From: JAUIAS01 sp030425395
GTDB lineage: Bacteria > Pseudomonadota > Alphaproteobacteria > Rhodobacterales > Rhodobacteraceae
NCBI GenBank assembly: GCA_043553855.1
Contig: CP121336.1
Coordinates: 1,798,001 to 1,862,000, forward strand
Direction of reading: 5' to 3'
Length of the DNA: 64,000 nt
In this document: piece after piece, positions 8,066 to 17,147 of the stretch
Layout: each line of letters starts with the position of its first letter
Position numbering within the stretch: position 1 is the first letter of the stretch
The notes under the pieces: generated by a model
The model's database searches: none
The model's input: only the letters and a program-made list of their open reading frames with translations
Told to the model about the DNA's origin: nothing
Translations under genes and position numbers: made by a program

Positions 8066-9187
8066 ATGAAACTACACAAGACACTTCTGGCGTCTACGGC
8101 TCTGACCGTTGCCGCTGCTACGGGTGCACATGCTGCGGGCCATGGAATGGCAGACAGCATGACATTGGTAAGTTGGGGCGGTGCCTATCAGGCGTCTCAG
8201 CAAAACGCATATGTCGCGCCTTACCTTGAGATGAACGATGGCGTGTCCGCCGCATGGGACGAATCCTCGGCGGAAGCCGTGGCCAAACTGCGTGCGATGA
8301 ACGAGGCGGGCAATGTGACGTGGGATCTCGTCGATGTTGTTGCTGCCGATGCGATCCGTCTGTGCGACGAAGGTCTGGCGATGGAAATCGACCACGACGA
8401 AGTTCTGGCCGCTGCGCCTGATGGAACGTCCGCGTCCGACGACTTTGGCGATTTGATCGTGTCCGACTGCTTTATCCCGCAGATCGTGTATTCCACGACC
8501 TTTGGCTACCGCACCGATCTCGTGCCTGAGGGCGTCGCACCTCCGTCAAAGATCTGTGACGTGTTCGACCTTGAGACCTATCCGGGCAAGCGCGCCTTGG
8601 AAAAGCGTCCGATCAACAACATGGAGTGGGCGCTTCTGTGTGACGGTGTTGCCAAGGAAGACGTTTACGACGTTCTCGAAACACCCGAAGGTCAAGAGAA
8701 GGCACTTGCCAAGCTCGACACCATCAAAGACAGCGTGATCTGGTGGTCTGCCGGTGCGGACACGCCGCAGCTTCTCGCCGACGGTGAAATCTTTATCGGG
8801 TCGACCTATAACGGCCGTCTGTTCAGCGTGATCGAAGAACAGGGCCAGCCGGTTGGCATGATGTGGGACGCGCAGGTGTTTGACCTTGACGGCTGGATTG
8901 TTCCCGCCGGTCTGCCCGATGATCGCAAGGCCCGTGTGATGGACTTCCTGAAGTTCGCGACCGACACGCAGCGTCTTGCCGATCAGGCCAAGTACATCTC
9001 TTACGGCCCGGCGCGTGGATCTTCGGCACCTTTGGTCGGCCAGCACGCCGATTTGGGTATCGACATGGCGCCACACATGCCGACCGATCCCAAGAACGCC
9101 GCGAACACGTTCCTCTATAACTACGAGTTCTGGGCTGACTACCGCGACGACATCGACGCCAAATTCCAGGCGTGGCTCGCGAAGTAA
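8066..9187 (+). CDS. Polyamine-type ABC transporter substrate-binding protein
   Basis: A 373-residue periplasmic binding protein with a signal peptide at residues 1-23 (MKLHKT start, cleavage after AHA). The mature protein opens with the SWGGAYQASQ motif usual in the PotD-like family that accompanies PotABC sets in Rhodobacterales. A tract near the middle (YSTTFGYRTDLVP, then WALLCDGV) also fits that group. It differs clearly from the PotF-like protein at 918-2003, which has VYNWSDYI, so the two systems probably recognise different ligands. It is the second gene of the potA-SBP-potB-potC operon. Confidence 0.88.
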   Translation: MKLHKTLLASTALTVAAATGAHAAGHGMADSMTLVSWGGAYQASQQNAYVAPYLEMNDGVSAAWDESSAEAVAKLRAMNEAGNVTWDLVDVVAADAIRLCDEGLAMEIDHDEVLAAAPDGTSASDDFGDLIVSDCFIPQIVYSTTFGYRTDLVPEGVAPPSKICDVFDLETYPGKRALEKRPINNMEWALLCDGVAKEDVYDVLETPEGQEKALAKLDTIKDSVIWWSAGADTPQLLADGEIFIGSTYNGRLFSVIEEQGQPVGMMWDAQVFDLDGWIVPAGLPDDRKARVMDFLKFATDTQRLADQAKYISYGPARGSSAPLVGQHADLGIDMAPHMPTDPKNAANTFLYNYEFWADYRDDIDAKFQAWLAK

Positions 9188-9264
9188 ATCGAACCCTGCA
9201 AGGGGCACACTTTGTGCCCCTTGCACTCCAAGCCGCAAAGGCACACGACAGGGACACAATCTTC

Positions 9265-10806
9265 ATGAGCGATACAACCAACTCTGGCCCCATGCTCGCC
9301 GCCGACGGGACGCCCCTCAAGCGGAGCTTGGCAAGGGCCCTGAGACGACAGAAAATCCGGGCTTTGGCCCTGATTGCACCTCTGCTGATCTTTGTTCTCG
9401 TGACCTTTATCGCTCCTATCGCGGACATGTTGTTCCGATCGGTTGAAAACCAAATCGTTTCCGAAACGCTGCCCGAAACCGTAGAAGCGCTGGCTGATTG
9501 GGACTCGGACAGCGGCGAAATTCCCCCGGACAAGGTTTTCGAAGCGCTCTACATTGACCTTGTCATCGCCGAGGCTGAGAAGAAGCATACGCGCCTTGGC
9601 ACTCGCTTGAACTATGAAAAAACCGGTGTTTCATCTCTATTCCGCAAGTCCGGTCGCCGTGTTGGCCGATTTGATACCGATGAATATACTGACGCACTGA
9701 CCGAACAGAACCCTGATCTCGGTGCGCCTGCGACATGGGCCGCGATGATGGAGGACAGTTCCGTTCGTTCCTCTTTGCCCCTGACCACCCGTACGTGGGA
9801 TCGCTGGGCTGCTTATCTGATTTCCGATGGCGAAGATCCGGCCGAAGAAAAGCTGGAAGACGTTCTTTTTGCAGCGCTGTATTTTGACTTGCGCGACGGG
9901 GCCTCACCGTCTGACCCGCGTCTTTCATCGCTGGATGTGTCCAACATCGAACCTGTCGATTTGCCCGCCTCGTTTGCGGATGCCGACAAGGACTGGCTTG
10001 ACCCGTCGGTCTGGAAAACAATTCAGGTATATTCGCCGAATTACACCTCGGGTTACTTTCTGAACGCCGTGGACATGCAAAAGGGCCCGGATGGGGCCGA
10101 GGCGCGTCCCGAAAACCAGCAAATTTACATCATGTTGTTCCAGCGAACCTTGTTCATGTCGCTGGTTATAACGGTGAGCTGTATCGCTCTGGGCTATCCA
10201 GTGGCCTGGCTGTTGGCAAATCTTCCGGCCCGTACGGCAAATATGCTGATGATCCTTGTGTTGTTGCCGTTCTGGACATCGCTTCTGGTGCGGACATCGG
10301 CATGGAAGGTGATGTTGCAACAGCAAGGGGTGATCAACGACACTCTGGTATGGCTGGGACTTGTTGCCGATGACTCGCGACTTGTGATGATCAACAACCA
10401 ATTCGGCACGATTGTTGCGATGACGCATATCTTGCTGCCGTTCATGATCCTTCCGCTCTACTCGGTTATGCAAACCATTCCTGAAACCTACTTGCGTGCG
10501 GCCAAATCTCTTGGCGCGACCAACTGGACAGCCTTTTGGCGGGTTTATTTCCCGCAATCTGTGCCCGGTATCGGGGCCGGTTCGATCCTCGTTTTCATTC
10601 TGTCCATCGGTTACTACATCACGCCCGAGATCGTTGGCGGCACTACAGGAACGTTCATCTCGAACCGGATTGCCTATCACATCTCCTCCAGTCTTAACTG
10701 GGGACTTGCGGCGGCGCTTGGGTCGATCCTGCTGGCTGTCGTTTTGTTGCTCTACTGGTGCTATGACCGAATTGTCGGCATCGACAACGTCAAGCTGGGG
10801 GGCTGA
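9265..10806 (+). CDS. potB: Polyamine ABC transporter permease PotB with large periplasmic insert
   Basis: A 513-residue inner-membrane permease. The first transmembrane helix is at about residues 27-50 (IRALALIAPLLIFVLVTFIAP). A mostly polar stretch of about 230 residues follows before the next helix near residue 285. The remainder is a standard MetI-like permease core with the EAA loop (YLRAAKSLGATNWTAFWRVYFP). Family members are usually about 275-300 residues, so the loop is a large addition, predicted to lie in the periplasm between TM1 and TM2. The ATG at 9265 was chosen because the frame upstream of it overlaps the binding-protein gene. It is followed after 3 bp by potC. Confidence 0.88.
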   Translation: MSDTTNSGPMLAADGTPLKRSLARALRRQKIRALALIAPLLIFVLVTFIAPIADMLFRSVENQIVSETLPETVEALADWDSDSGEIPPDKVFEALYIDLVIAEAEKKHTRLGTRLNYEKTGVSSLFRKSGRRVGRFDTDEYTDALTEQNPDLGAPATWAAMMEDSSVRSSLPLTTRTWDRWAAYLISDGEDPAEEKLEDVLFAALYFDLRDGASPSDPRLSSLDVSNIEPVDLPASFADADKDWLDPSVWKTIQVYSPNYTSGYFLNAVDMQKGPDGAEARPENQQIYIMLFQRTLFMSLVITVSCIALGYPVAWLLANLPARTANMLMILVLLPFWTSLLVRTSAWKVMLQQQGVINDTLVWLGLVADDSRLVMINNQFGTIVAMTHILLPFMILPLYSVMQTIPETYLRAAKSLGATNWTAFWRVYFPQSVPGIGAGSILVFILSIGYYITPEIVGGTTGTFISNRIAYHISSSLNWGLAAALGSILLAVVLLLYWCYDRIVGIDNVKLGG

Positions 10807-10809
10807 GCC

Positions 10810-11988
10810 ATGGCGACCTTTACTATCATCTCCAGAACGCCCGTGACTTTTTATGCGCCGGTGTGCGCGGCCTTCGGGGCCTTTGCTGGCCTCTTTGTCG
10901 GCACCGCGCAGGGTTCTGGTTTGCTTGGTGTTATCGGCGGTGCTGTGTTGATGGCCCTCGCGGCAATCGTCATGACCCGCATGATGTCTAATGAAAAGGC
11001 GGCGCGCTGGGGCCTTGTCGTGGTTCTATTGGTTGCTGGCTATCTTATGGGCGGTATTCCTGGTGGATTGATCGGGCTGCTCTTTGGTTGGTTTTTTGGC
11101 TGGCTGACCTTCTGGACATTCGAAGGACGGTACCGGGCCAAGCTGCCGCCGTATTTGACCTCGGGTCAGGTGCTTTGGCATTTTACCTTCCGCGTGATTG
11201 CGGGGGCTATCTTGGTGTTCCTGATCACACCGATCCTTGTTGTGATGCCGCTCAGCTTTAACGCCGAAGACTTCTTTACCTTTACATCCAAGATGCTGGC
11301 CTTTGATCCCGAAGGCTATTCTCTCAAGCATTACCGGGACTTCCTGACCAACACGGAATGGACGAGCGCGGTTAAGAACTCCCTGACCATCGCACCGGTG
11401 GCAACGCTGATATCCGTCAGTCTTGGGACTTTGGCCGCCATCGGTTTGAGCCAGTCGCATGTGCCCGGCAAACAGGCCATCATGGCGATCCTGATTTCAC
11501 CGATGATTGTCCCGCTGATCATTTCAGCGACAGGGATGTATTTCTTCTACTCCAAGATCGGGATCGTAGGCACCTACTGGGGGGTCGTATTGGCGCACGC
11601 AGTCTTGGGTATACCCTTTGTTATCATTACGGTTACCGCGACCCTGGTCGGCTTTGACAAGTCTCTCGTACGGGCGGCGGCGAATATGGGCGCGAATCCG
11701 GTTACAACCTTCTTCCGGGTGCAGATGCCTTTGATCCTTCCCGGTGTGATCTCAGGCGGTTTGTTCGCCTTTATCACGTCATTTGACGAAGTGGTGGTGG
11801 TCCTCTTCATCGGTTCTGCCGAACTGCAGACCCTGCCTTGGCAGATGTTTACCGGCTTGCGCGAACAGATTTCACCGACGATCCTCGCCGCTGCGACGAT
11901 CCTTGTGGGGATTTCGATCCTGTTGCTGGCTTTGGTCGAGGCCCTGCGCCGCCGGTCCGAACGCCTTCGGGGTATGTCGCCGAGCTGA
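10810..11988 (+). CDS. potC: Polyamine ABC transporter permease PotC with N-terminal membrane extension
   Basis: A 392-residue permease. Residues about 130-392 are a normal PotC-type MetI-like core (EAA loop LVRAAANMGANPVTTFFRVQMP). The first ~125 residues carry roughly four additional hydrophobic segments, such as LLGVIGGAVLMALAAIVM and GGLIGLLFGWFFGWLTFW, which are glycine-rich and absent from typical 260-residue PotC proteins. It lies 3 bp after potB and is the last gene of the operon, followed by a strong terminator at 12011-12038. The extension may interact with the enlarged PotB loop; that is inference. Confidence 0.88.
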   Translation: MATFTIISRTPVTFYAPVCAAFGAFAGLFVGTAQGSGLLGVIGGAVLMALAAIVMTRMMSNEKAARWGLVVVLLVAGYLMGGIPGGLIGLLFGWFFGWLTFWTFEGRYRAKLPPYLTSGQVLWHFTFRVIAGAILVFLITPILVVMPLSFNAEDFFTFTSKMLAFDPEGYSLKHYRDFLTNTEWTSAVKNSLTIAPVATLISVSLGTLAAIGLSQSHVPGKQAIMAILISPMIVPLIISATGMYFFYSKIGIVGTYWGVVLAHAVLGIPFVIITVTATLVGFDKSLVRAAANMGANPVTTFFRVQMPLILPGVISGGLFAFITSFDEVVVVLFIGSAELQTLPWQMFTGLREQISPTILAAATILVGISILLLALVEALRRRSERLRGMSPS

Positions 11989-12010
11989 CCCGCCTCAAGT
12001 TGATAAGAAA

Positions 12011-12038
12011 AGGGCCACCGTTTTCGGTGGCCTTTTTG
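12011..12038. terminator. Bidirectional Rho-independent terminator
   Basis: GGCCACCG (12014-12021) and CGGTGGCC (12026-12033) form an 8-bp stem with a TTTT loop. A-rich sequence lies on one side and TTTTT on the other. It serves potC on the plus strand and the transglycosylase gene on the minus strand. Confidence 0.9.
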
Positions 12039-12039
12039 T

Positions 12040-13389
12040 TTATCTCAGTCGTTTAAGAAGCGTGAGCGAAGCATATCCATCTGGTGTCAAACCGTTGGCC
12101 TTTTGAAACGCACGCACGGCCGCGATCGTCTTGGGTCCGATGCGCCCGTCTACACCTTGGGTGTTAAAGCCGCTTCTGGTCAGCCGCCGCTGCATTTCCT
12201 TGCGTTCCTTGAACGTCAAAGCACGGTCGCCGCGGGGCCACTTGGCTTGAATGGCCGGTCCGCCCTTGATCCGGTCGCTAAGATGTCCGACCCCGATCAC
12301 ATAGGCATCGGCGGTGTTGTAGCGTTCAATCACTTCGAAGTTCTTGAAAATCATAAATGCCGCGCCATTCCCACCAGCGGGCAACAGGACAGAGGCAGTC
12401 CCGAAATCGCGGACCGGACGGCCCTTCATGTCGACGACACCGATTTGTGCCCATTGGCTTGGCCGTTTCTTGATGGCCCGATCCGCAAGCGTAAAGTCAA
12501 AGCCCTTTGGTAGCTGAACTTCAACGCCCCACGGCTGGCCCTGAACCCAGCCGAACCGCTTGAGATACGCAGCCGTGGACGCCAGCGCATCCGTAGGATC
12601 GTCTGACCAGATGTCGCGCCGTCCGTCACCCGTGAAATCGACCGCATAGGACAGATAGGACGTCGGGATAAATTGGGTATGGCCCATGGCGCCTGCCCAG
12701 CTTCCCGTCATGTTCCGTGGGGTTGTATCCCCGTTTTGCAGAATTTTCAGCGCGGCGATCAACTGCGCTTCGAAGAAGGCTCCGCGTCGACCGTCATGGG
12801 CCAGTGTGGCCAATGACCGAACCACATCGTTCTTGCCCCGGAAAGTTCCATAAGCGCTTTCAAGCCCCCAAACGGCGACAACAACTTCCTTGTCCACACC
12901 ATATCGTTGTTCAATGGCATTCAGGGCGCGCGCGTGTTCGCGCAAAGCGGCCTTTCCATTTCGGATGCGGGTGTCAGAGGCGGCACTGTCAAGGTAATCC
13001 CAGATCGTCTTGGTAAATTCAGATTGGTTCCTGTCACGCTTGATGACATCGCTGTCATAGGTGACGCCGCGAAAGGCATCTTGCAGAACCTTGTCGGATA
13101 TTCCTGCCGCGCGGGCCCGTTGTTTGAAGCCGTCGATCCAGCTTTGAAACGCCCGTTCGCCGGACGCTGATACCTGTGCCACCTGCACCTCTTGGCCGAC
13201 AAAAGCTGTTGGACGGCTCGATGGCCGGAGGGAGCGGTGGATATTGCCGGAGGCAAGCACAGCCTCGATGGTTTTGTCGATGGTAGACGTGCTGCGAATT
13301 TGCGGCCGCAGCGATGTTTCGACGGCGGTTGCCCCCGCAGCGCCGCCTGCAACCGCAAGAACGGACGCCAAAAGACCTGTTAAACGCAT
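12040..13389 (-). CDS. Lytic murein transglycosylase, MltB/SLT_2 family, with peptidoglycan-binding domain
   Basis: A 449-residue envelope enzyme that cleaves the MurNAc-GlcNAc bond of peptidoglycan to form 1,6-anhydromuropeptides. It has an N-terminal signal sequence (MRLTGLLASVLAVAGGAAGA). The SLT_2 catalytic domain spans about residues 80-375, with the catalytic Glu in AVWGLESAYGTF and the SWAGAMGHTQFIPTSY motif. A C-terminal PG_binding_1 domain covers about residues 390-449 (VDGRIGPKTIAAVRAFQ). The ATG at 13389 follows a GGGG ribosome site; a TTG four codons upstream is possible. It ends against the terminator shared with potC. Confidence 0.9.
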   Translation of the reverse strand: MRLTGLLASVLAVAGGAAGATAVETSLRPQIRSTSTIDKTIEAVLASGNIHRSLRPSSRPTAFVGQEVQVAQVSASGERAFQSWIDGFKQRARAAGISDKVLQDAFRGVTYDSDVIKRDRNQSEFTKTIWDYLDSAASDTRIRNGKAALREHARALNAIEQRYGVDKEVVVAVWGLESAYGTFRGKNDVVRSLATLAHDGRRGAFFEAQLIAALKILQNGDTTPRNMTGSWAGAMGHTQFIPTSYLSYAVDFTGDGRRDIWSDDPTDALASTAAYLKRFGWVQGQPWGVEVQLPKGFDFTLADRAIKKRPSQWAQIGVVDMKGRPVRDFGTASVLLPAGGNGAAFMIFKNFEVIERYNTADAYVIGVGHLSDRIKGGPAIQAKWPRGDRALTFKERKEMQRRLTRSGFNTQGVDGRIGPKTIAAVRAFQKANGLTPDGYASLTLLKRLR

Positions 13390-13478
13390 TGTTGACCCCA
13401 ATGTCTGCTCTGCTTCATGTTATCGCGAAGCTGGTTGTTCACAACCATCTCTATAGACAGTCTCTTACGATTAGCTGG

Positions 13479-15734
13479 TTAACGCCGACGTCGTTCGACC
13501 TTTCGCTTCGTTTTTGCTGCTTTGCGTTTTGATTGGGACAGTTTGCGTTTGGGCCCGCCTTTACGCGACCGATGCGGCGCACGCGTGATGGTTTCGTCCT
13601 CTATGGACAAAAGGTCCAAGGCAATGCCGCCGGTCACGGGTGACGCTTCGGCCAGACGGACGGTCACACGCTGGCCGATGGCGATCTCCATGCCGGTGTC
13701 CGATCCTGTCAGGGTGCCGGCCTCGCGATCAAAGTGAAAGAACTCTCGGCCCAGAGACCGTATCGGAATCAATCCGTCCGCGCCGGTTTCGTCCAGTTTT
13801 GCAAAGGCCCCAAAGCGGGCAACGCCGCTGATCCTGCCCGAGAATTCGTTGCCCACTCGTTCGCTCATGTAGGCAGCAAGATACCGATCGGTCGTGTCGC
13901 GTTCAGCGATCATGGACCGCCGTTCCGTATCTGAGATGGCTTGGGCCGTGCGGTCCAGCCGGTCAATATCCTCTGGGCTTAGCCCATCGTTGCCCCAACC
14001 ATGTGCAGCGATCAAAGACCGGTGCACGATCAGGTCGGCATAACGCCGGATTGGAGATGTGAAATGCGCATAGTTCTTGAGAGCAAGCCCGAAATGACCA
14101 AAGTTCTCGGGGCTGTAATAGGCCTGCGCCATCGACCTCAGCGTGGAAATATTGATCAGTTCGGCATCGTCAGTCCCTGCGGCTGCATTGAGCAGGGCAT
14201 TCAGATGCCGGGTCTGCAATACCTGTCCTTTGGCGAGGGTCAGGCCAGCAGCACCTGCTGTTTCGCGTAGAGCGTCCAGCTTTTCCGGGCTGGGCTCTTC
14301 GTGAACCCTAAACAGAAGCGGTGATCGTTTCGCGATCAGGGTCTCTGCGGCTGCAACGTTGGCCAGCACCATGAACTCCTCAATCAGCTTGTGCGCTTCC
14401 AGTCGGTCGCGGAAATCAACCGAAGCAACATGACCGGTATCATCAAGAACGATGCGGCGTTCCGGAAGATCAAGCGCCAGCGGCTGGCGGCGTTGCCGGG
14501 CCTTTTCCAGCGCCTTGTAAGCCCCGAACAAAGGGCGGATTACTGGGTCTACAAGCGGCCCAGTCCGGTCGTTTGGAGACCCGTCAATAGCCGCTTGCGC
14601 TTCTTGGTAGGACAACGACGCCACGGATTTCATCATCACCCGGTCAAAGCTGTGAGAGAGTTTGTTTCCCTCAGCGTCGATGACCATGCGCACGGTCATT
14701 GCCGCGCGGGGCACACCTTCGTGCAGCGAGCATAGATCACCCGACAGCCGATCGGGCAGCATCGGCACAACCCGGTCCGGGAAATAGCTGGAATTGCCAC
14801 GTTTGCGCGCCTCGCGATCCAGTGCGCTGCCCGGGGTGACATAGGCGGCCACATCGGCAATCGCGACCCAGATGATAAAGCCGCCGGGATTGCTGTTGCT
14901 TTCATCCACTTCGACGAAACACGCATCGTCATGATCCCGCGCATCCGCGGGATCAATCGCGACAAAGGGCATATCCCGCAGGTCCGTGCGGCTGCCGAGG
15001 CCAAGAGGTTTCGCCTTGTCCGCTTCCACAATCGCGGCATCGGGGAAGTCGTCGGGAATTCCATGTTGATGGATTGCGATCAGGGATACCGCCCGCGGCG
15101 CGCTAGGGTCGCCCAACCGTTCGATGATGCGCGCCTTGGGAAGTCCCATGCGCGCCTTGGGGCCGGATTGTTCGGCTTCGACCAGTTCGCCATCTTTTGC
15201 CCCGTGGCGGGCACCCTCAGGAACGATCCATTCGTTTTGCCCGGCCTTTTCGATCGGCAGGATGCGTCCGCCCTCTGCTGTCTTGCGGAAAATCCCGACA
15301 ATCTTGCGTGGGGCGGCACCGATCTTGCGGATCAGCCGCGCCTCATAATTGTGGTCTTGCTCATGGACCACGGTCAGACGTGCCAGAACACGGTCACCTT
15401 CGCCAATCGCGGGGTCACTGTTGCGCAACACCATGAGAACCGCAGGTTCCACGCCTTCGCCGTGCCATTCAAGGGCGCGTGCGAACAGATCGCCGTTGCC
15501 GTCCGGGGCTTTGATCTGCAAGACGCTGACTGGAGGCAGGCGATCGGTATCTCGATACGTCTTCTTGCGCTTTTCCAGATGGCCTTCTTCCTCAAGTTCC
15601 TTGAGGACACGTTTCAGATCAATGCGCGCAGCACCCTTGATCCCGAACGCCTTGGCGATGTCACGCTTGGCGGTCAGGGTTGGGTTTGCGGCGATCCAGT
15701 CGAGGATTTCTTCTTTGGTGGGGAGTTTGTTCAT
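13479..15734 (-). CDS. rnr: Ribonuclease R
   Basis: A 751-residue 3'-5' exoribonuclease that degrades structured RNA and acts in mRNA and rRNA quality control. Domains in order are an N-terminal winged-helix and cold-shock (OB) region (about 1-230), the RNB catalytic domain (about 245-580) with the Asp cluster FVAIDPADARDHDDA, an S1 RNA-binding domain (about 640-710), and a very basic tail ending KRKAAKTKRKVERRRR. The length and basic tail are typical of RNase R rather than RNase II. It lies between the transglycosylase gene and dapE on the same strand, without obvious coupling. Confidence 0.95.
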   Translation of the reverse strand: MNKLPTKEEILDWIAANPTLTAKRDIAKAFGIKGAARIDLKRVLKELEEEGHLEKRKKTYRDTDRLPPVSVLQIKAPDGNGDLFARALEWHGEGVEPAVLMVLRNSDPAIGEGDRVLARLTVVHEQDHNYEARLIRKIGAAPRKIVGIFRKTAEGGRILPIEKAGQNEWIVPEGARHGAKDGELVEAEQSGPKARMGLPKARIIERLGDPSAPRAVSLIAIHQHGIPDDFPDAAIVEADKAKPLGLGSRTDLRDMPFVAIDPADARDHDDACFVEVDESNSNPGGFIIWVAIADVAAYVTPGSALDREARKRGNSSYFPDRVVPMLPDRLSGDLCSLHEGVPRAAMTVRMVIDAEGNKLSHSFDRVMMKSVASLSYQEAQAAIDGSPNDRTGPLVDPVIRPLFGAYKALEKARQRRQPLALDLPERRIVLDDTGHVASVDFRDRLEAHKLIEEFMVLANVAAAETLIAKRSPLLFRVHEEPSPEKLDALRETAGAAGLTLAKGQVLQTRHLNALLNAAAGTDDAELINISTLRSMAQAYYSPENFGHFGLALKNYAHFTSPIRRYADLIVHRSLIAAHGWGNDGLSPEDIDRLDRTAQAISDTERRSMIAERDTTDRYLAAYMSERVGNEFSGRISGVARFGAFAKLDETGADGLIPIRSLGREFFHFDREAGTLTGSDTGMEIAIGQRVTVRLAEASPVTGGIALDLLSIEDETITRAPHRSRKGGPKRKLSQSKRKAAKTKRKVERRRR

Positions 15735-15787
15735 GTCCCCGCCCTATCACGCTCCTTGCGGGGCGTCATTTGGAAATACGTTCCGTA

Positions 15788-16933
15788 TCAAACGAAGTAA
15801 TCCTGCAGAATACGTGCGTAAACGGCCTTGAGTTGTTCTATTTGGGCAGCCTCGACACACTCGTCCACCTGATGCATGGTCTTGCCGACCAGACCGAATT
15901 CCACCACGGGGCAGTGATCCTTGATGAACCGCGCGTCCGAGGTGCCCCCGGATGTGGACAGAACCGGTGAACGACCCGTTTCCTGCTGCACTGCATGGGC
16001 CACCAGTTCCGACAGCGCGCCCGGCGGTGTCAGAAAACTCTCACCCGAAATGCGGATGTGGGTGTCGATCTCGATTCCGGTTTCTGCGCTCACCTTGGCA
16101 GCGTGTTCATTGAGCCATGCGCTCAGTGATGCGCCGGAATGCAGATCATTGAATCGTATGTTGACCGTCGCAGTGGACTTGGCGGGAATGACATTGGTTG
16201 CCGGGTTGCCAGTGTCCATGGTGACAACTGCCAGTGTTGAGGGGGCAAAGTGATCCGTTCCCTGATCCAGTGAATGGCTTGCCAGCCGGTCCATAAGCCG
16301 CGCCATCGCGGGCAGTGGGTTCTTGGCCCGGTGGGGGTAGGCCGAATGCCCCTGCACACCCGAAAACGTGAACCATGCTGTCATTGAGCCACGGCGCCCG
16401 ATCTTCATCATCTCGCCCATCTCTGTGGGGCAGGTCGGTTCGCCGACCAGACACACGCTCATCTTCTCGGCCTCGGCGTCCATGTAATCCAGAAGAGCAC
16501 ATGTGCCGTCTTGTGCGGGGCCTTCTTCGTCACCCGTGATGGCGAGGATGATCGCGCCATCTGGTGGCGTGTTTGTAACGAAATCAATTGCAGCAGCGGC
16601 AAAGGCAGCCACGCCGGATTTCATATCGGTTGCGCCGCGCCCATAAAGGATGCCGTCACGGATTTCGCCGCCAAATGGGTCCACCGTCCACGCTGCACGG
16701 TCTCCGACGGGAACGACGTCGGTGTGTCCGTTGAACCCAAAGGTCCGTTTGTGCCCTTTGGAGCCCCACCTCGCGAACAGGTTCGATACCTCGCCGCGAT
16801 CTACACGGGTACAGACAAAGCCTGCTTTGGTCAGGCGCTCATCCAGCACATCAAGCGCGCCGCCCTCGTCCGGTGTAACCGATGCGCAGCGCACAAGATC
16901 AACGGTCAGCTGGATGGCGTCGGTGTGGGTCAT
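15788..16933 (-). CDS. dapE: Succinyl-diaminopimelate desuccinylase
   Basis: A 381-residue M20 zinc peptidase of the lysine/meso-diaminopimelate pathway. It hydrolyses N-succinyl-LL-2,6-diaminopimelate to LL-diaminopimelate and succinate. Metal and catalytic motifs are visible in FGFNGHTDVVPVGDRAAW, YGRGATDMKSGVAAF and ITGDEEGPAQDGT, and the C-terminal SGGTSDARFIKDHCPVVEFG is characteristic of DapE. The ATG at 16933 has GGAG upstream; the longer frame adds a non-homologous stretch. dapD, the preceding step in the succinylase branch, lies 3.4 kb away on the same strand with the Hint genes between them. Confidence 0.95.
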   Translation of the reverse strand: MTHTDAIQLTVDLVRCASVTPDEGGALDVLDERLTKAGFVCTRVDRGEVSNLFARWGSKGHKRTFGFNGHTDVVPVGDRAAWTVDPFGGEIRDGILYGRGATDMKSGVAAFAAAAIDFVTNTPPDGAIILAITGDEEGPAQDGTCALLDYMDAEAEKMSVCLVGEPTCPTEMGEMMKIGRRGSMTAWFTFSGVQGHSAYPHRAKNPLPAMARLMDRLASHSLDQGTDHFAPSTLAVVTMDTGNPATNVIPAKSTATVNIRFNDLHSGASLSAWLNEHAAKVSAETGIEIDTHIRISGESFLTPPGALSELVAHAVQQETGRSPVLSTSGGTSDARFIKDHCPVVEFGLVGKTMHQVDECVEAAQIEQLKAVYARILQDYFV

Positions 16934-17147
16934 TGGTGGCTCTCCTGGGCGAAATCGGCGTTTTTTGGCAACAAGATATGGGTTTGGGCGCGACAAGATC
17001 TGGGAATCCGCGACAGTGGGTTATCACGGGTCGGCCTTGCGTGGTAGGCTTGCCAACAGGATTTGGTCTGCGCTGGCAGGCGTCTGGTGATTGGTTGAAT
17101 TTTTGCAGAGGCTCCGCCAGCTATGGCGGTGAAATGGGCGGTCGGGC

